21,651 nucleotides of DNA from a bacterium. GTDB taxonomy: Bacteria; Hydrothermota; UBA3073; JACQXS01; JAUWAR01. A program made the position numbers and the translations under genes. How positions within the stretch are numbered: the stretch's first letter is position 1; each line of letters starts with the position of its first letter. Location of the stretch: NCBI GenBank assembly GCA_030601965.1, contig JAUWAR010000004.1:1-21651 (forward strand), in the 5' to 3' direction. The notes beneath the pieces were generated by a model. The model made no database searches, was not told where the DNA came from, and saw only the letters and a list, made by a program, of their open reading frames with translations. Positions 1 through 7,744 of the stretch are shown here, piece after piece.

Positions 1-1202
1 TCACGAGGCTGTTCAAACGCATAATCCGCCTGCCACTTTCTTATTCCCTTGAATAAAGGAGAGTTGATAACTGTATCAAGACTTTCACCATTAGCATATA
101 CTTCTATAATATTATGGACCGAGTAAGGCGCAAATACACACGGCATTACATCACCATCCCAGTCTATATAAAAATAGCCCCCTGCCCTTGCCGCAGAAAT
201 ACAACCATCTGATGAAGTTCCAGAATTCCAGAAATCAGCAAGGAAATATTTACGATTTTTTACAATATCCCACTCTTTATGCAAAAGGGCTATTCTCTGC
301 TCAGGAGTCGGTAATAAATCAAGTGTATATCCTTTACCAATGGGCATATAATGAAATACCCATACATATATAGCCCCTTGCTTTTCAAAATAGAAATCAA
401 GAAATTCATCACTTACAAGCATTTCCGAGTTATATCTGGTAGCTGTGAGAGAAAGACCAAATGGAACACCTTCCTTTCTCAAATTTTCCATAGCAGTCAT
501 AATTTTTTCAAATACTCCTTTACCTCTTCTTTCATCTGTCTCCTTTTTAAAGCCTTCTACTGAAATTGCAGGTGTAATATTACCAAGTTCCGCAAGTCTC
601 TTTGCCATCTTTTTATCAATCAATGTGCTATTTGTGTACATAAGAAAAAAACAGTCAGAATGCTTATCTGCAATATCAAGCAATGTTTTTCCTTCATCTT
701 TATAAATCAGGGGCTCACCACCTGAAATAACAAAGAGATTTGCTCCCCATGAGGAATTGGCATCCTCAATAATCCTATCAAAAATATCATAAGGCAGTTT
801 ATTTTTTGAGGTATCTGCTGATGCATAACAACCCTTACATTTTAAATTACACGCCTTTCCTGGTGATATTGTAATAAACATAGGAGGTTTAAATCCATTT
901 CGTGCTATAAATTCTCTTCTTTTATAGAATCCTCCAAAGAACACATTACCAAGAAAGACCTGAATAAGCCCTCTTGTTGCTTTTTCGGATATATAACCTT
1001 TTTTAAATGCCCTATCTATGGAAGCAAGCAGTGCCCTTCCCATAAAATATTTATCTTCCTGGACCTTAAAAGGTCTATCATCAGGATTTTTTCTAATAAG
1101 GTCTCTATACAGTTTTCCTTCCATATTTTTCAGGACAAACTTACGCATAGAATCATTCGTAGCAGTAAGTTCCCCAAGTTTTATTAAGGTATTAACAAAC
1201 AT
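1..1202 (-). CDS. Radical SAM protein with SPASM-like C-terminus (3' end missing)
   Basis: This gene runs off the left edge; 400 codons are visible from ATG at 1202. The CxxxCxxC motif that binds the radical-SAM 4Fe-4S cluster is at C118, C122 and C125 (CNLKCKGCY), followed by a GGEP motif at 161-164. A later region with C334 and C355 (context YIDWDGDVMPCVF) looks like the start of a SPASM-type auxiliary cluster domain. About 100 residues precede the cluster motif, longer than in many family members. AAGGGGGG lies just before the ATG and the start is 9 bp after the divIVA stop, so the two genes form an operon. The substrate is unknown. Radical SAM chemistry is well supported; the exact subfamily is not. 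Confidence 0.88.
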   Translation of the reverse strand, partial: MFVNTLIKLGELTATNDSMRKFVLKNMEGKLYRDLIRKNPDDRPFKVQEDKYFMGRALLASIDRAFKKGYISEKATRGLIQVFLGNVFFGGFYKRREFIARNGFKPPMFITISPGKACNLKCKGCYASADTSKNKLPYDIFDRIIEDANSSWGANLFVISGGEPLIYKDEGKTLLDIADKHSDCFFLMYTNSTLIDKKMAKRLAELGNITPAISVEGFKKETDERRGKGVFEKIMTAMENLRKEGVPFGLSLTATRYNSEMLVSDEFLDFYFEKQGAIYVWVFHYMPIGKGYTLDLLPTPEQRIALLHKEWDIVKNRKYFLADFWNSGTSSDGCISAARAGGYFYIDWDGDVMPCVFAPYSVHNIIEVYANGESLDTVINSPLFKGIRKWQADYAFEQPR

Positions 1203-1211
1203 AATCCCCCC

Positions 1212-1664
1212 TTATTCCTCCATTTTTTCTGTCTTTTCTCTGTCTGATTTTTCTGTGTCTTCAGTGGTTTCTGTGGCTAATTTCTTCTCCACTAATGAAA
1301 GATAAGACTCAAGTAAAGCCTTGAACTCTACAAGAAAAACCTCTCTTTTTGATACCAGAGAGGCATATTCAAATTCAATCTCCTTTTTCTTTTGCTTTGC
1401 TCCATCAATAATAACCTTTGCCTCTTTTTCTGCTGATTCTTTTAACTGCTTTGTCGCCTCCTGGGCAGTTACGAGGGTCTCTTTTACTGTATCTTCTATT
1501 TTTTGATAATGTTCAAGTTTTTCAGAGTATTCTTTGTTTTCCAGTAATAATCTTTCAATCTCCTTTGTACAGGCATCAATATAGGCTTGGACTTCTTTGG
1601 GGTCAAACCCCCTCATTACTGTTCTAAATTTCAGATTTCTAAGTTCTACTGGTGTAATCTTCAT
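1212..1664 (-). CDS. divIVA: DivIVA-domain coiled-coil protein
   Basis: The 150-residue protein opens with the DivIVA N-terminal signature: MKITPVELRNLKFR, then GFDPKEVQAYI at about 19-29, the region that in the family packs against membranes. Residues 30-130 form a long coiled coil rich in E, K and L. The tail (about 131-150) is very acidic and rich in threonine and glutamate. DivIVA/GpsB proteins act as scaffolds at poles or division sites; the partner here is unknown. AGGAGGGAATTT precedes the ATG and a strong promoter lies about 60 bp upstream. It leads a two-gene operon with the radical SAM gene. The symbol denotes the domain family, not proven function. Confidence 0.85.
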   Translation of the reverse strand: MKITPVELRNLKFRTVMRGFDPKEVQAYIDACTKEIERLLLENKEYSEKLEHYQKIEDTVKETLVTAQEATKQLKESAEKEAKVIIDGAKQKKKEIEFEYASLVSKREVFLVEFKALLESYLSLVEKKLATETTEDTEKSDREKTEKMEE

Positions 1665-1728
1665 AAATTCCCTCCTATTTTATGACACAGATTTTTCAAT
1701 ACCCAAACTTGTTGGGTTTCTTAAAAAA

Positions 1729-1756
1729 TTTATATATATTTTGGAGATATTGTCAA
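1729..1756 (-). promoter_or_regulatory. Sigma-70-type promoter for the divIVA operon
   Basis: Read on the minus strand, TTGACA (1756-1751) is followed after 16 bases by TATAAA (1734-1729). Transcription would start near 1722, giving a leader of about 58 nt. That leader contains a small hairpin with arms ACCCAA and TTGGGT around 1700-1717. Predicted from consensus match only. Confidence 0.55.
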
Positions 1757-1796
1757 GAAAAAAGAAAAGTCTATTGACTCAGAACTATAAAGAAAC

Positions 1797-1826
1797 TTGA
1801 CAGCCATTAGAAAATAATTGTATACC
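1797..1826 (+). promoter_or_regulatory. Possible promoter for the NapH-like gene
   Basis: TTGACA at 1797-1802 is followed after 18 bases by TATACC at 1821-1826, a weak -10. Transcription from here would give a leader of about 114 nt. The leader has AT-rich, partly self-complementary repeats of TTAAGT/AATTAACT type (1866-1930). A start nearer the gene cannot be excluded. Confidence 0.35.
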
Positions 1827-1946
1827 TGACTGCCGACAGGCAAGTAAAGAAAACACAACCTATCTTACTTAAGTTGATTAAGTGATTAAGTTAATTAAAG
1901 TGTAGAATAGTTAAATTAACTCAATTAACTAAATATCTATATTAGA

Positions 1947-2729
1947 ATGACCGACTTGAAAAGACGAATCATACAGATTGCAAGCCTTTTTCTGGCGAAT
2001 AGTGCCTTCACTGGAACACTCTATCAAGGTCCTTTCAAGAGATTCTGTGTCCCGTTCTTAAACTGTTATGCCTGTCCTTTTGCAAGATTTGGTTGTCCTA
2101 TAGGCACACTTCAACATTTTATTGTCATAAGACAATTTCCATATTATATTTTAGGATTTATTGGGTTTGTTGGTCTCGTATCAGGTAGATTTGTATGCGG
2201 TTTTTTATGTCCATTCGGCCTATTTCAGGAACTACTCTATAAAATAAAAAGCCTTAAAGTGAGAATCCCAAGATTATTCGGGCATCTTAAGTATGTTATA
2301 CTTATTGCAATGGTGCTGATAGTGTATATTACAGGAGAGACTTGGTTTTGTAAAATATGTCCTGATGGTGTCTTAATTGGTGGACTCCCCCAGATTATTT
2401 TTAACAGTTCACTCAGAAGTTTAGTTGGTAGGCTTTTTTACATAAAATGTGGTATACTTCTTTTGATAATAGGTGCGGCAATATTTATCAAGAGGCCATT
2501 TTGCAGGTTTATCTGTCCTTTAGGTGCGATGTTAGGATTATTGAATAGGATATCGCTATTCAAATTAAGGGTAGATGAAGAGAAGTGTACTAAATGCGGA
2601 ATTTGTCAGAAGCTATGTCCTATGGATGTAAAAATTTTTGAAGAGCCAGAAAGTTTTGACTGCATAAGGTGTCTTAAATGTAAGTCAGCCTGTCCACAGA
2701 AAGCTATATCTTTTAGAGTAGGGGTTTAA
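1947..2729 (+). CDS. NapH-like membrane protein with 4Fe-4S clusters
   Basis: The 260-residue protein has several hydrophobic membrane segments and three CxxxCP or CxxCP signatures (CGFLCP 84-89, CKICP 135-139, CRFICP 186-191) typical of the NapH/NosR/CcoG-like polyferredoxin family. The C-terminus carries two classic ferredoxin motifs, C214-x2-C217-x2-C220-x3-C224-P and C239-x2-C242-x2-C245-x3-C249-P. Further cysteines sit at 34, 40, 43 and 50. Such proteins pass electrons between the quinone pool or cytoplasmic carriers and an extracytoplasmic reductase. No reductase gene is adjacent, so the partner is unknown. No good ribosome binding site precedes the ATG. It is convergent with fabZ. Confidence 0.8.
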   Translation: MTDLKRRIIQIASLFLANSAFTGTLYQGPFKRFCVPFLNCYACPFARFGCPIGTLQHFIVIRQFPYYILGFIGFVGLVSGRFVCGFLCPFGLFQELLYKIKSLKVRIPRLFGHLKYVILIAMVLIVYITGETWFCKICPDGVLIGGLPQIIFNSSLRSLVGRLFYIKCGILLLIIGAAIFIKRPFCRFICPLGAMLGLLNRISLFKLRVDEEKCTKCGICQKLCPMDVKIFEEPESFDCIRCLKCKSACPQKAISFRVGV

Positions 2730-2746
2730 TACATTAAACCCCTACT
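2717..2746. terminator. Bidirectional hairpin containing both stop codons
   Basis: A perfect 14-bp inverted repeat (arms 2717-2730 and 2733-2746, two bases between) separates two convergent genes. The TAA of the upstream gene (2727-2729) lies in the left arm and the TAG of fabZ (2744-2742) in the right arm. There is no long T-run on either side, so strength as an intrinsic terminator is uncertain, but the position fits a shared terminator. Confidence 0.65.
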
Positions 2747-3173
2747 TATCAACAACTTTTGCAGTGAATTCTCCCTGTGCTACAAGGGTATTATCCACAT
2801 AAGCCTTTCCTGCCATTATACATAATCCCTGTTTATACTTAAGCATAGAGAGTTCCATCCTGATGGTATCACCAGGCAATACAGGCTTTCTGAATTTCAC
2901 TTTATCTATCTTTAAAAAATAGACTACTTTATCTTTTGGATTCTTTACCTTTTTTAAAAGTAAGAATCCTCCCACCTGTGCCATTGACTCTACAATAAGA
3001 ACTCCTGGCATTACTGGATGACCGGGAAAGTGTCCTTCAAAAAACGGCTCATTTATAGTGCAGTTTTTTATTCCCACTACCTTTTGCTCTGTGCATTCAA
3101 GAATTTTATCCACAAGGAGCATCGGATACCTATGTGGTATTATCTCTAATATTTTTGTTATATCATATTCCAT
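2742..3173 (-). CDS. fabZ: 3-hydroxyacyl-ACP dehydratase FabZ
   Basis: FabZ removes water from 3-hydroxyacyl-ACP in fatty-acid synthesis. The 143-residue length is normal for the family. The hot-dog fold signature GHFPGHPVMPG spans 47-57, with catalytic H48 and E62 (in VESMAQ). The N-terminal IPHRYPMLLVDKI is also typical. AGGGGAGGT stands before the ATG. No other fatty-acid or lipid A gene is next to it. It is transcribed divergently from the DNA glycosylase gene, and its predicted -35 lies in one arm of an inverted repeat. Confidence 0.95.
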   Translation of the reverse strand: MEYDITKILEIIPHRYPMLLVDKILECTEQKVVGIKNCTINEPFFEGHFPGHPVMPGVLIVESMAQVGGFLLLKKVKNPKDKVVYFLKIDKVKFRKPVLPGDTIRMELSMLKYKQGLCIMAGKAYVDNTLVAQGEFTAKVVDK

Positions 3174-3199
3174 AGATTTACCTCCCCTTTATGGACAAC

Positions 3200-3282
3200 C
3201 TTATACAAACATATTAAAAAAAAGCAAGAAAAATCTGAAAAAAATTTCTTGCTTGACATTTTAACAAAATCAATGCTAAATT
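3200..3282. promoter_or_regulatory. Divergent promoters sharing a 10-bp inverted repeat
   Basis: For fabZ (minus), AAGCAA at 3222-3227 reads TTGCTT as -35 and CTTATA at 3200-3205 reads TATAAG as -10, spacing 16. For the glycosylase (plus), TTGACA at 3253-3258 and TAAATT at 3277-3282, spacing 18. The inverted repeat AAGCAAGAAA (3222-3231) / TTTCTTGCTT (3245-3254) fully covers the fabZ -35 and overlaps the first two bases of the glycosylase -35, a layout expected of a common operator. No regulator is identified. Confidence 0.4.
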
Positions 3283-3296
3283 ATAAATGCTGAATT

Positions 3297-3932
3297 ATGA
3301 CCCTCATGGAAATTTACGATATGCTTTTTAATGAGTATGGAGAGCAACACTGGTGGCCAGGGGCATCTCCGTTTGAGATTATGGTAGGGGCTATTCTTAC
3401 CCAGAATACTGGCTGGCGAAATGTAGAAAAGGCAATTCTGAATATAAAAGATTACCTTACCCCCAGGAAACTTTATAGTCTTCCAGAGAACAGATTAAGA
3501 GAACTTATCAGACCCAGTGGTTTTTTTAATGTTAAAACCAAAAGATTGCGGTCATTTTTAAAATTTCTTATAGATACCTATGATGGAGAGATAAAAATTA
3601 TGAAGAGGCAGAGTCTTGAGACACTTAGAGAGAATATGCTTAAGGTTAAAGGCATTGGCGAGGAGACCTGTGATTCAATTTTACTCTATGCTTTGAACAA
3701 GCCAATATTTGTTGTTGATGCTTATACAAGAAGGATATTTTCAAGGCATAAAGTTTTCAGTATAGATGCGACTTATAAAGAGATTCAAGGGGTTTTTATG
3801 TCTAATCTTGAGAGAGATGTTAGTTTATATAACGAATATCATGCTCTCATAGTAAGATTAGGTAAAGAGAGATGCAAGAGAAAGAATCTGTTGTGTGAAG
3901 GCTGCCCAATAAAAAATTTTGTTTTTTCTTGA
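3297..3932 (+). CDS. HhH-GPD DNA glycosylase, endonuclease III-related
   Basis: The 211-residue protein belongs to the helix-hairpin-helix GPD base-excision repair superfamily. The hairpin is LKVKGIGEETCDSILL (about 115-130), followed by VVDAYTRR with the catalytic aspartate D141. Where endonuclease III has a lysine nucleophile in the hairpin (GxGxKTA), this protein has GIGEETC, suggesting a glycosylase without strong lyase activity, as in the MagIII-like 3-methyladenine branch. The C-terminal cluster loop has C193-x6-C200-x2-C203, but no fourth cysteine follows within the eight remaining residues. The ATG is only about 8 nt from a predicted transcription start and has no ribosome binding site. 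Confidence 0.82.
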   Translation: MTLMEIYDMLFNEYGEQHWWPGASPFEIMVGAILTQNTGWRNVEKAILNIKDYLTPRKLYSLPENRLRELIRPSGFFNVKTKRLRSFLKFLIDTYDGEIKIMKRQSLETLRENMLKVKGIGEETCDSILLYALNKPIFVVDAYTRRIFSRHKVFSIDATYKEIQGVFMSNLERDVSLYNEYHALIVRLGKERCKRKNLLCEGCPIKNFVFS

Positions 3933-3985
3933 CAAGTTCGAGATATTGCTTTTCTCTACTTGAAACTTAAAAAGGAATAAGAAGG

Positions 3986-4306
3986 ATGAAAGAAGAAAAG
4001 TGGAAAAATTTACTTACAGATATTAAAGAGAAATTTGGTCTTGTCAAACAAAAAAAAGAAAAACTTAAATTTCCAGAAGGTGCAGCACTTGAAACTGTAA
4101 TATTCAAAAATGTAGATGGGCAAAAGATGAAATTAGAAAGGACAACAAAGCCAAAAGTCATAAGTGAAGAGATTCACTATCATAAGAGAACCGCTGAGAG
4201 TTGGACGGAATATAAGACATCTCCAGATGAGATAGTGTCAACAGAAAAACTCTTTCGTTGGGATGGAGCTCAGTGGCAAGAAATTAAGTGGAGAGAACCC
4301 GTATAG
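3986..4306 (+). CDS. Small hypothetical protein, 106 residues
   Basis: I do not recognise this family with certainty. The protein is soluble, basic in the first 30 residues and richer in acidic and aromatic residues later (WTEYKTSPDEIVSTEKLFRWDGAQWQEIKW near the C-terminus, mentioned here by its W and E content). AAGGAATAAGAAGG precedes the ATG, a usable ribosome binding site. It lies 53 bp after the glycosylase gene on the same strand and its last 23 bp overlap the end of pgk on the other strand. Good codon structure and a ribosome site support a real gene; no function is proposed. Confidence 0.6.
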   Translation: MKEEKWKNLLTDIKEKFGLVKQKKEKLKFPEGAALETVIFKNVDGQKMKLERTTKPKVISEEIHYHKRTAESWTEYKTSPDEIVSTEKLFRWDGAQWQEIKWREPV

Positions 4307-5492
4307 CTGGTAGTTCTTTACCTGCCAAAAGTTCAAGAGAAGCACCTCCACCAGTTGAGACATGTGTTAAGAATCTGTCTATCCTGAATTTTTTTACTGC
4401 TGATACCGTATCTCCGCCTCCTACTATAATAGTAACACCTTTTCTTCCCAACTTGCCTATAAAATCTGCGAGTGCTTTTGTGCCATAAGCGAATTTATTA
4501 AACTCAAAAACTCCCATTGGTCCATTCCAGATAATTGTCTTTGCAGACTTGAGTTCATCTATGTATTTCTTGACTGTGCTCTTACCTATGTCCATTCCTC
4601 TCCAATTGTGAGGGATAGATTTTGCATTAACATATTTTGAGTCTGCTGTTGCCTCAAATTTGTCTCCTGCTACGATATCCTCTGGAAGCATAATTTTTTC
4701 TCCTGCTTTGTCTAAAAGTTCCTTTGTGAGACCTACTTTATCTTCTTCCAATATAGAATCACCAATTGAATAGCCAAGTGATTTGAAGAAAGTAAATGCC
4801 ATACCACCGCCAATCAGAATTTTATCTACTGATTTAAGAAGATTATCTATTACACCTAATTTATCACCAACTTTTGCACCTCCAAGAATGGCAATAAAAG
4901 GTCTTTCTGGAGACTGAAGTGCGTCTTTTAAATACTTGAGTTCTTTTTCCATAAGGAAGCCAGGCGACTTCTCCTCAAATAAATGTGCAACCCCTTCTGT
5001 AGATGCATGTGCCCTGTGAGCAGCGCCAAATGCATCATTCACATAAACATCACCCAGTTTTGCAAGCTTTTTTGCATATTCTGGGTCATTATTCTTTTCC
5101 TCAGAGTGAAATCTTGTATTCTCAAGAAGCATTACATCACCCTCTTGCATCTCTTTACTTGCTTTTTCATTCTCTTCGCCTACGCAACAAGGCATAAACC
5201 TCACATCTTTACCAAGTAATTCACTAAGTCTTTCTGCAACAGGTTTTAAACTGAGAGAAAGGTCTATCTTGCCTTTTGGTCTTCCAAGATGGGACATCAA
5301 AATAAGTTTTCCTCCTTTTTCTATGCAATACTTTATTGTAGGAAGAGCAGCCTGTATTCTTGTATCATCTGCAACTCTATATAATGCTGTAGGAGGGACT
5401 TTCCAGTCCCGACTTTCTTTGAGTGGAACATTAAAATCCACTCTCATAAGGACCCTTTTACCTTTCAGGTCTAAATCCTTTAATGATTTCAT
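4284..5492 (-). CDS. pgk: Phosphoglycerate kinase with a repeat-derived insert
   Basis: Pgk transfers phosphate between 1,3-bisphosphoglycerate and ADP in glycolysis. Visible family motifs are RVDFNVP (17-23), SHLGRPKG, ENTRFHSEE, VNDAFGAAHRAHAS, GGAKVGDK, NGPMGVFE, GGGDTV and HVSTGGGASLELL. I chose ATG at 5492 over GTG at 5501, because GAGGT lies about 10 bases before the ATG and only one base before the GTG; this gives 402 residues. Between NVPLK and VADDTRI, where relatives have about three residues, there are about fourteen (E26 to R39), encoded by a palindromic element. The start lies 9 bp after the hppA stop, so pgk is the last gene of the run. Confidence 0.96.
   Translation of the reverse strand: MKSLKDLDLKGKRVLMRVDFNVPLKESRDWKVPPTALYRVADDTRIQAALPTIKYCIEKGGKLILMSHLGRPKGKIDLSLSLKPVAERLSELLGKDVRFMPCCVGEENEKASKEMQEGDVMLLENTRFHSEEKNNDPEYAKKLAKLGDVYVNDAFGAAHRAHASTEGVAHLFEEKSPGFLMEKELKYLKDALQSPERPFIAILGGAKVGDKLGVIDNLLKSVDKILIGGGMAFTFFKSLGYSIGDSILEEDKVGLTKELLDKAGEKIMLPEDIVAGDKFEATADSKYVNAKSIPHNWRGMDIGKSTVKKYIDELKSAKTIIWNGPMGVFEFNKFAYGTKALADFIGKLGRKGVTIIVGGGDTVSAVKKFRIDRFLTHVSTGGGASLELLAGKELPAIRVLST
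5388..5414. repeat. Palindromic element inserted in frame in pgk
   Basis: The core GGGACTTTCCAGTCCC (5395-5410) is a 6-bp stem with a four-base loop, flanked by TGTAGGA and GACTTTC. The flanks and core have the layout of REP-like dispersed palindromes. It encodes part of an extra loop right after the substrate-binding RVDFNVP segment of phosphoglycerate kinase. Only one copy of this family is present in the window, so calling it a dispersed repeat is inference from its form and from the pgk alignment gap. Confidence 0.55.
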
Positions 5493-5500
5493 ATTACCCA

Positions 5501-7528
5501 CTACCTCACAAACAATGGTGCAAGGACTAATGAGATTACAGCCATCAATTTGATGAGGATGTTTATAGAAGGTCCAATTGTATCCTTTAAAGGGTCGCCT
5601 ACTGTATCACCTACTACTGCAGCTTTATGTGCATCTGAACCCTTGCCTCCTAAATTTCCTTCTTCTATGTATTTCTTTGCATTGTCCAGAGCAGCACCTG
5701 AATTTGCAGTTTGAATCCCTAAAACCAGCCCCACAACAAGCGTCCCCATCAAAATACCCGCAAGCACGACAGGTCCAAGAAGAAAACCTCCAACTACAGG
5801 TATTAAAATCACTAATATTCCCGGAATGAGCATATTCTTAAGGGCGCCTTTTGCGGCTATATCAACACACTTTGTGGGGTCAGGCTTTGCTTTCCCCTCC
5901 ATAAGTCCTGGTATTTCTTTGAATTGTCTCCGAACCTCTTCTATCACTCCAAACGCAACCCTTCCTACACCTCCGGCAAGTAGGCTTGCAAATAGATAAG
6001 GAATCATCCCCCCGATAAGTAGTCCACACATTAATTTTGGGTCTGTGAGTGAAAGGGTAATAGGTTCCGTTGAAAGCGCATTTATTGTTATAAGATATGC
6101 TGCAAAGAGTCCCAAAGAGGCAAAGGCAGCAGAACCTATAGCAAAACCTTTGCCAATAGCCGCAGTTGTGTTTCCCACAGCGTCAAGTTTATCTGTGGTT
6201 TTTCTTACATCTTCCCCGAGTCCTGCCATCTCTGCAATGCCACCAGCATTATCCGCAACAGGGCCATAAGAATCCACTGCTAATGTAATCCCAAGTATGG
6301 ATAACATCCCAAATGCTGCAAGGGCTACTCCGTACATTCCCGCAAGAGTAAAACCTAAAAATGTTGCACCGGCGAGTATCAATACAGGAATAAGAGTGCT
6401 ACCCATTCCAAGTCCAAGACCATTTACAATAACAACAGCAGGACCGGTTTGAGCAGATTCAGCAAGAGTCCTTGTAGGTTTATATTTACTTGATGTATAA
6501 AACTCTGAGACCCAGCCGATAACAAGTCCTGAGAACAATCCTCCAACCATAGCACCAAACAAACCAACAGATACCTCCATCTTCTTTATTATAAAAAACG
6601 ACCCTATCATCATAAGTATTGCTCCTATATACACACCAGAATTCAGTGCATTTTGTGGCTCCTGCGATTTAAGCACCTTTACTGAAAGTGCACCAATTAT
6701 TGATGCGATTATTCCCCAGGAAGCAAGATACAAAGGAAGAAAAAGTGGTTTTTTCAATGCAACAAAAGACGCCACATTACCCCATATAGAAGAGTCTATC
6801 AGAGATGGTGCAATAAGAAGGCTCGCACCAATTGCAAGCGTTGCAATAATTGACTCAACATAGGATTCAAAAAGATCGGCTCCCAGACCTGCTATATCGC
6901 CAACATTATCACCAACATTATCAGCAATTACACCTGCGTTTCTTGGGTCGTCTTCAGGAATTCCAGCCTCAACTTTGCCCACAAGGTCTGCTCCCATGTC
7001 TGCGCCCTTTGTATATATACCTCCGCCAGCCCTTGCAAAGAGTGCCACAAGAGAGGCACCCATTGCATATCCACTTACAATCATTGGGTCTGCTTTAAAG
7101 ACAATAAACACAAAGACAAGACCAAGAAGCCCAATACTGGTAACAAATAGTCCTGTTGATATTCCACCAGAAAACGAGATTGAGAATGCTGGTTTGAGAC
7201 CCTTTTTTGCCGCTTCTGCTGTCCGTCCATTTAAACTCGTTGCAATAGACATTGCAGTATATCCCGCAAGTGCAGAACAAACAGCTCCTATGACAAAAGA
7301 GACAGCAGTTTGCCACTTCCCTGCAAGGCTAAGTCCTCCAAATACAATAATGACAATAATACCAACAACCATATATTCTCTTTTTAGAAATGTCCTTGCC
7401 CCTTGTTGAATCCACAAAGATAGTTCTTGCATCTTTTCTGTGCCCGGCGAACTCTTAAGTGCAATTCTTGCAACTATAAGAACCATAAATAAACCTAAAA
7501 AACCTGCTATTGTGGGAATAATAATCAT
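5501..7528 (-). CDS. hppA: Membrane ion-pumping pyrophosphatase
   Basis: This 675-residue integral membrane enzyme hydrolyses pyrophosphate and pumps H+ or Na+ out of the cytoplasm. The signature DMGADLVGKVE (D177-x7-K185-x-E187) is followed by DNVGDNVGDIAGLGADLF. The segment NTTAAIGKG has A456 and G459, the residues known for the K+-dependent class (K+-independent enzymes have Lys and Thr there). The DLFESYVES segment has E221 and E225, so it carries Glu at both positions linked to ion selectivity; Na+ pumping is plausible but undecided. AAAGGAG sits 7 bases before the ATG. It lies between the small membrane protein and pgk in one operon. Confidence 0.96.
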   Translation of the reverse strand: MIIIPTIAGFLGLFMVLIVARIALKSSPGTEKMQELSLWIQQGARTFLKREYMVVGIIVIIVFGGLSLAGKWQTAVSFVIGAVCSALAGYTAMSIATSLNGRTAEAAKKGLKPAFSISFSGGISTGLFVTSIGLLGLVFVFIVFKADPMIVSGYAMGASLVALFARAGGGIYTKGADMGADLVGKVEAGIPEDDPRNAGVIADNVGDNVGDIAGLGADLFESYVESIIATLAIGASLLIAPSLIDSSIWGNVASFVALKKPLFLPLYLASWGIIASIIGALSVKVLKSQEPQNALNSGVYIGAILMMIGSFFIIKKMEVSVGLFGAMVGGLFSGLVIGWVSEFYTSSKYKPTRTLAESAQTGPAVVIVNGLGLGMGSTLIPVLILAGATFLGFTLAGMYGVALAAFGMLSILGITLAVDSYGPVADNAGGIAEMAGLGEDVRKTTDKLDAVGNTTAAIGKGFAIGSAAFASLGLFAAYLITINALSTEPITLSLTDPKLMCGLLIGGMIPYLFASLLAGGVGRVAFGVIEEVRRQFKEIPGLMEGKAKPDPTKCVDIAAKGALKNMLIPGILVILIPVVGGFLLGPVVLAGILMGTLVVGLVLGIQTANSGAALDNAKKYIEEGNLGGKGSDAHKAAVVGDTVGDPLKDTIGPSINILIKLMAVISLVLAPLFVR

Positions 7529-7541
7529 GTCTGCTCCTTTC

Positions 7542-7742
7542 TTATTTTACCATTATCCCTATTGGTATTAATACACAATAACCTAATACCAAAAAAATAG
7601 GTGCAAGAGTAATAAATTCTTTATAGAGAAATAAATATCCTATACAAATAAATAAAATTCCGCAACCCATAATAGCCCAATTCTTCCATCTAAGTTGAAG
7701 TAGATTCGTTCTGAACTTTTTGATTTTTTTCTTCTTTGCCAT
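7542..7742 (-). CDS. Small two-helix membrane protein
   Basis: The 66-residue protein has a very basic N-terminus (MAKKKKIKKFR), then two hydrophobic segments at about 24-40 and 46-64 joined by a short turn, ending IMVK. I chose ATG at 7742 because AAGGAG is 5 bases upstream; a GTG at 7748 overlaps the previous stop and has no room for a ribosome site. It starts inside the end of the lipoprotein gene and ends 13 bp before hppA. It resembles small DUF3098-like proteins in size and layout, but this is only an impression. Its place before hppA suggests co-expression, not a known function. Confidence 0.72.
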   Translation of the reverse strand: MAKKKKIKKFRTNLLQLRWKNWAIMGCGILFICIGYLFLYKEFITLAPIFLVLGYCVLIPIGIMVK

Positions 7743-7744
7743 TA

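Noticed and set aside
1860..1946. AT-rich repeats as a replication origin
   Set aside because: No DnaA boxes of TTATCCACA type and no origin-linked genes; best read as promoter or leader sequence.
6975..7409. Open frame on the plus strand opposite hppA
   Set aside because: hppA is a clear, conserved gene and the opposite frame has no recognisable domain or start signal.
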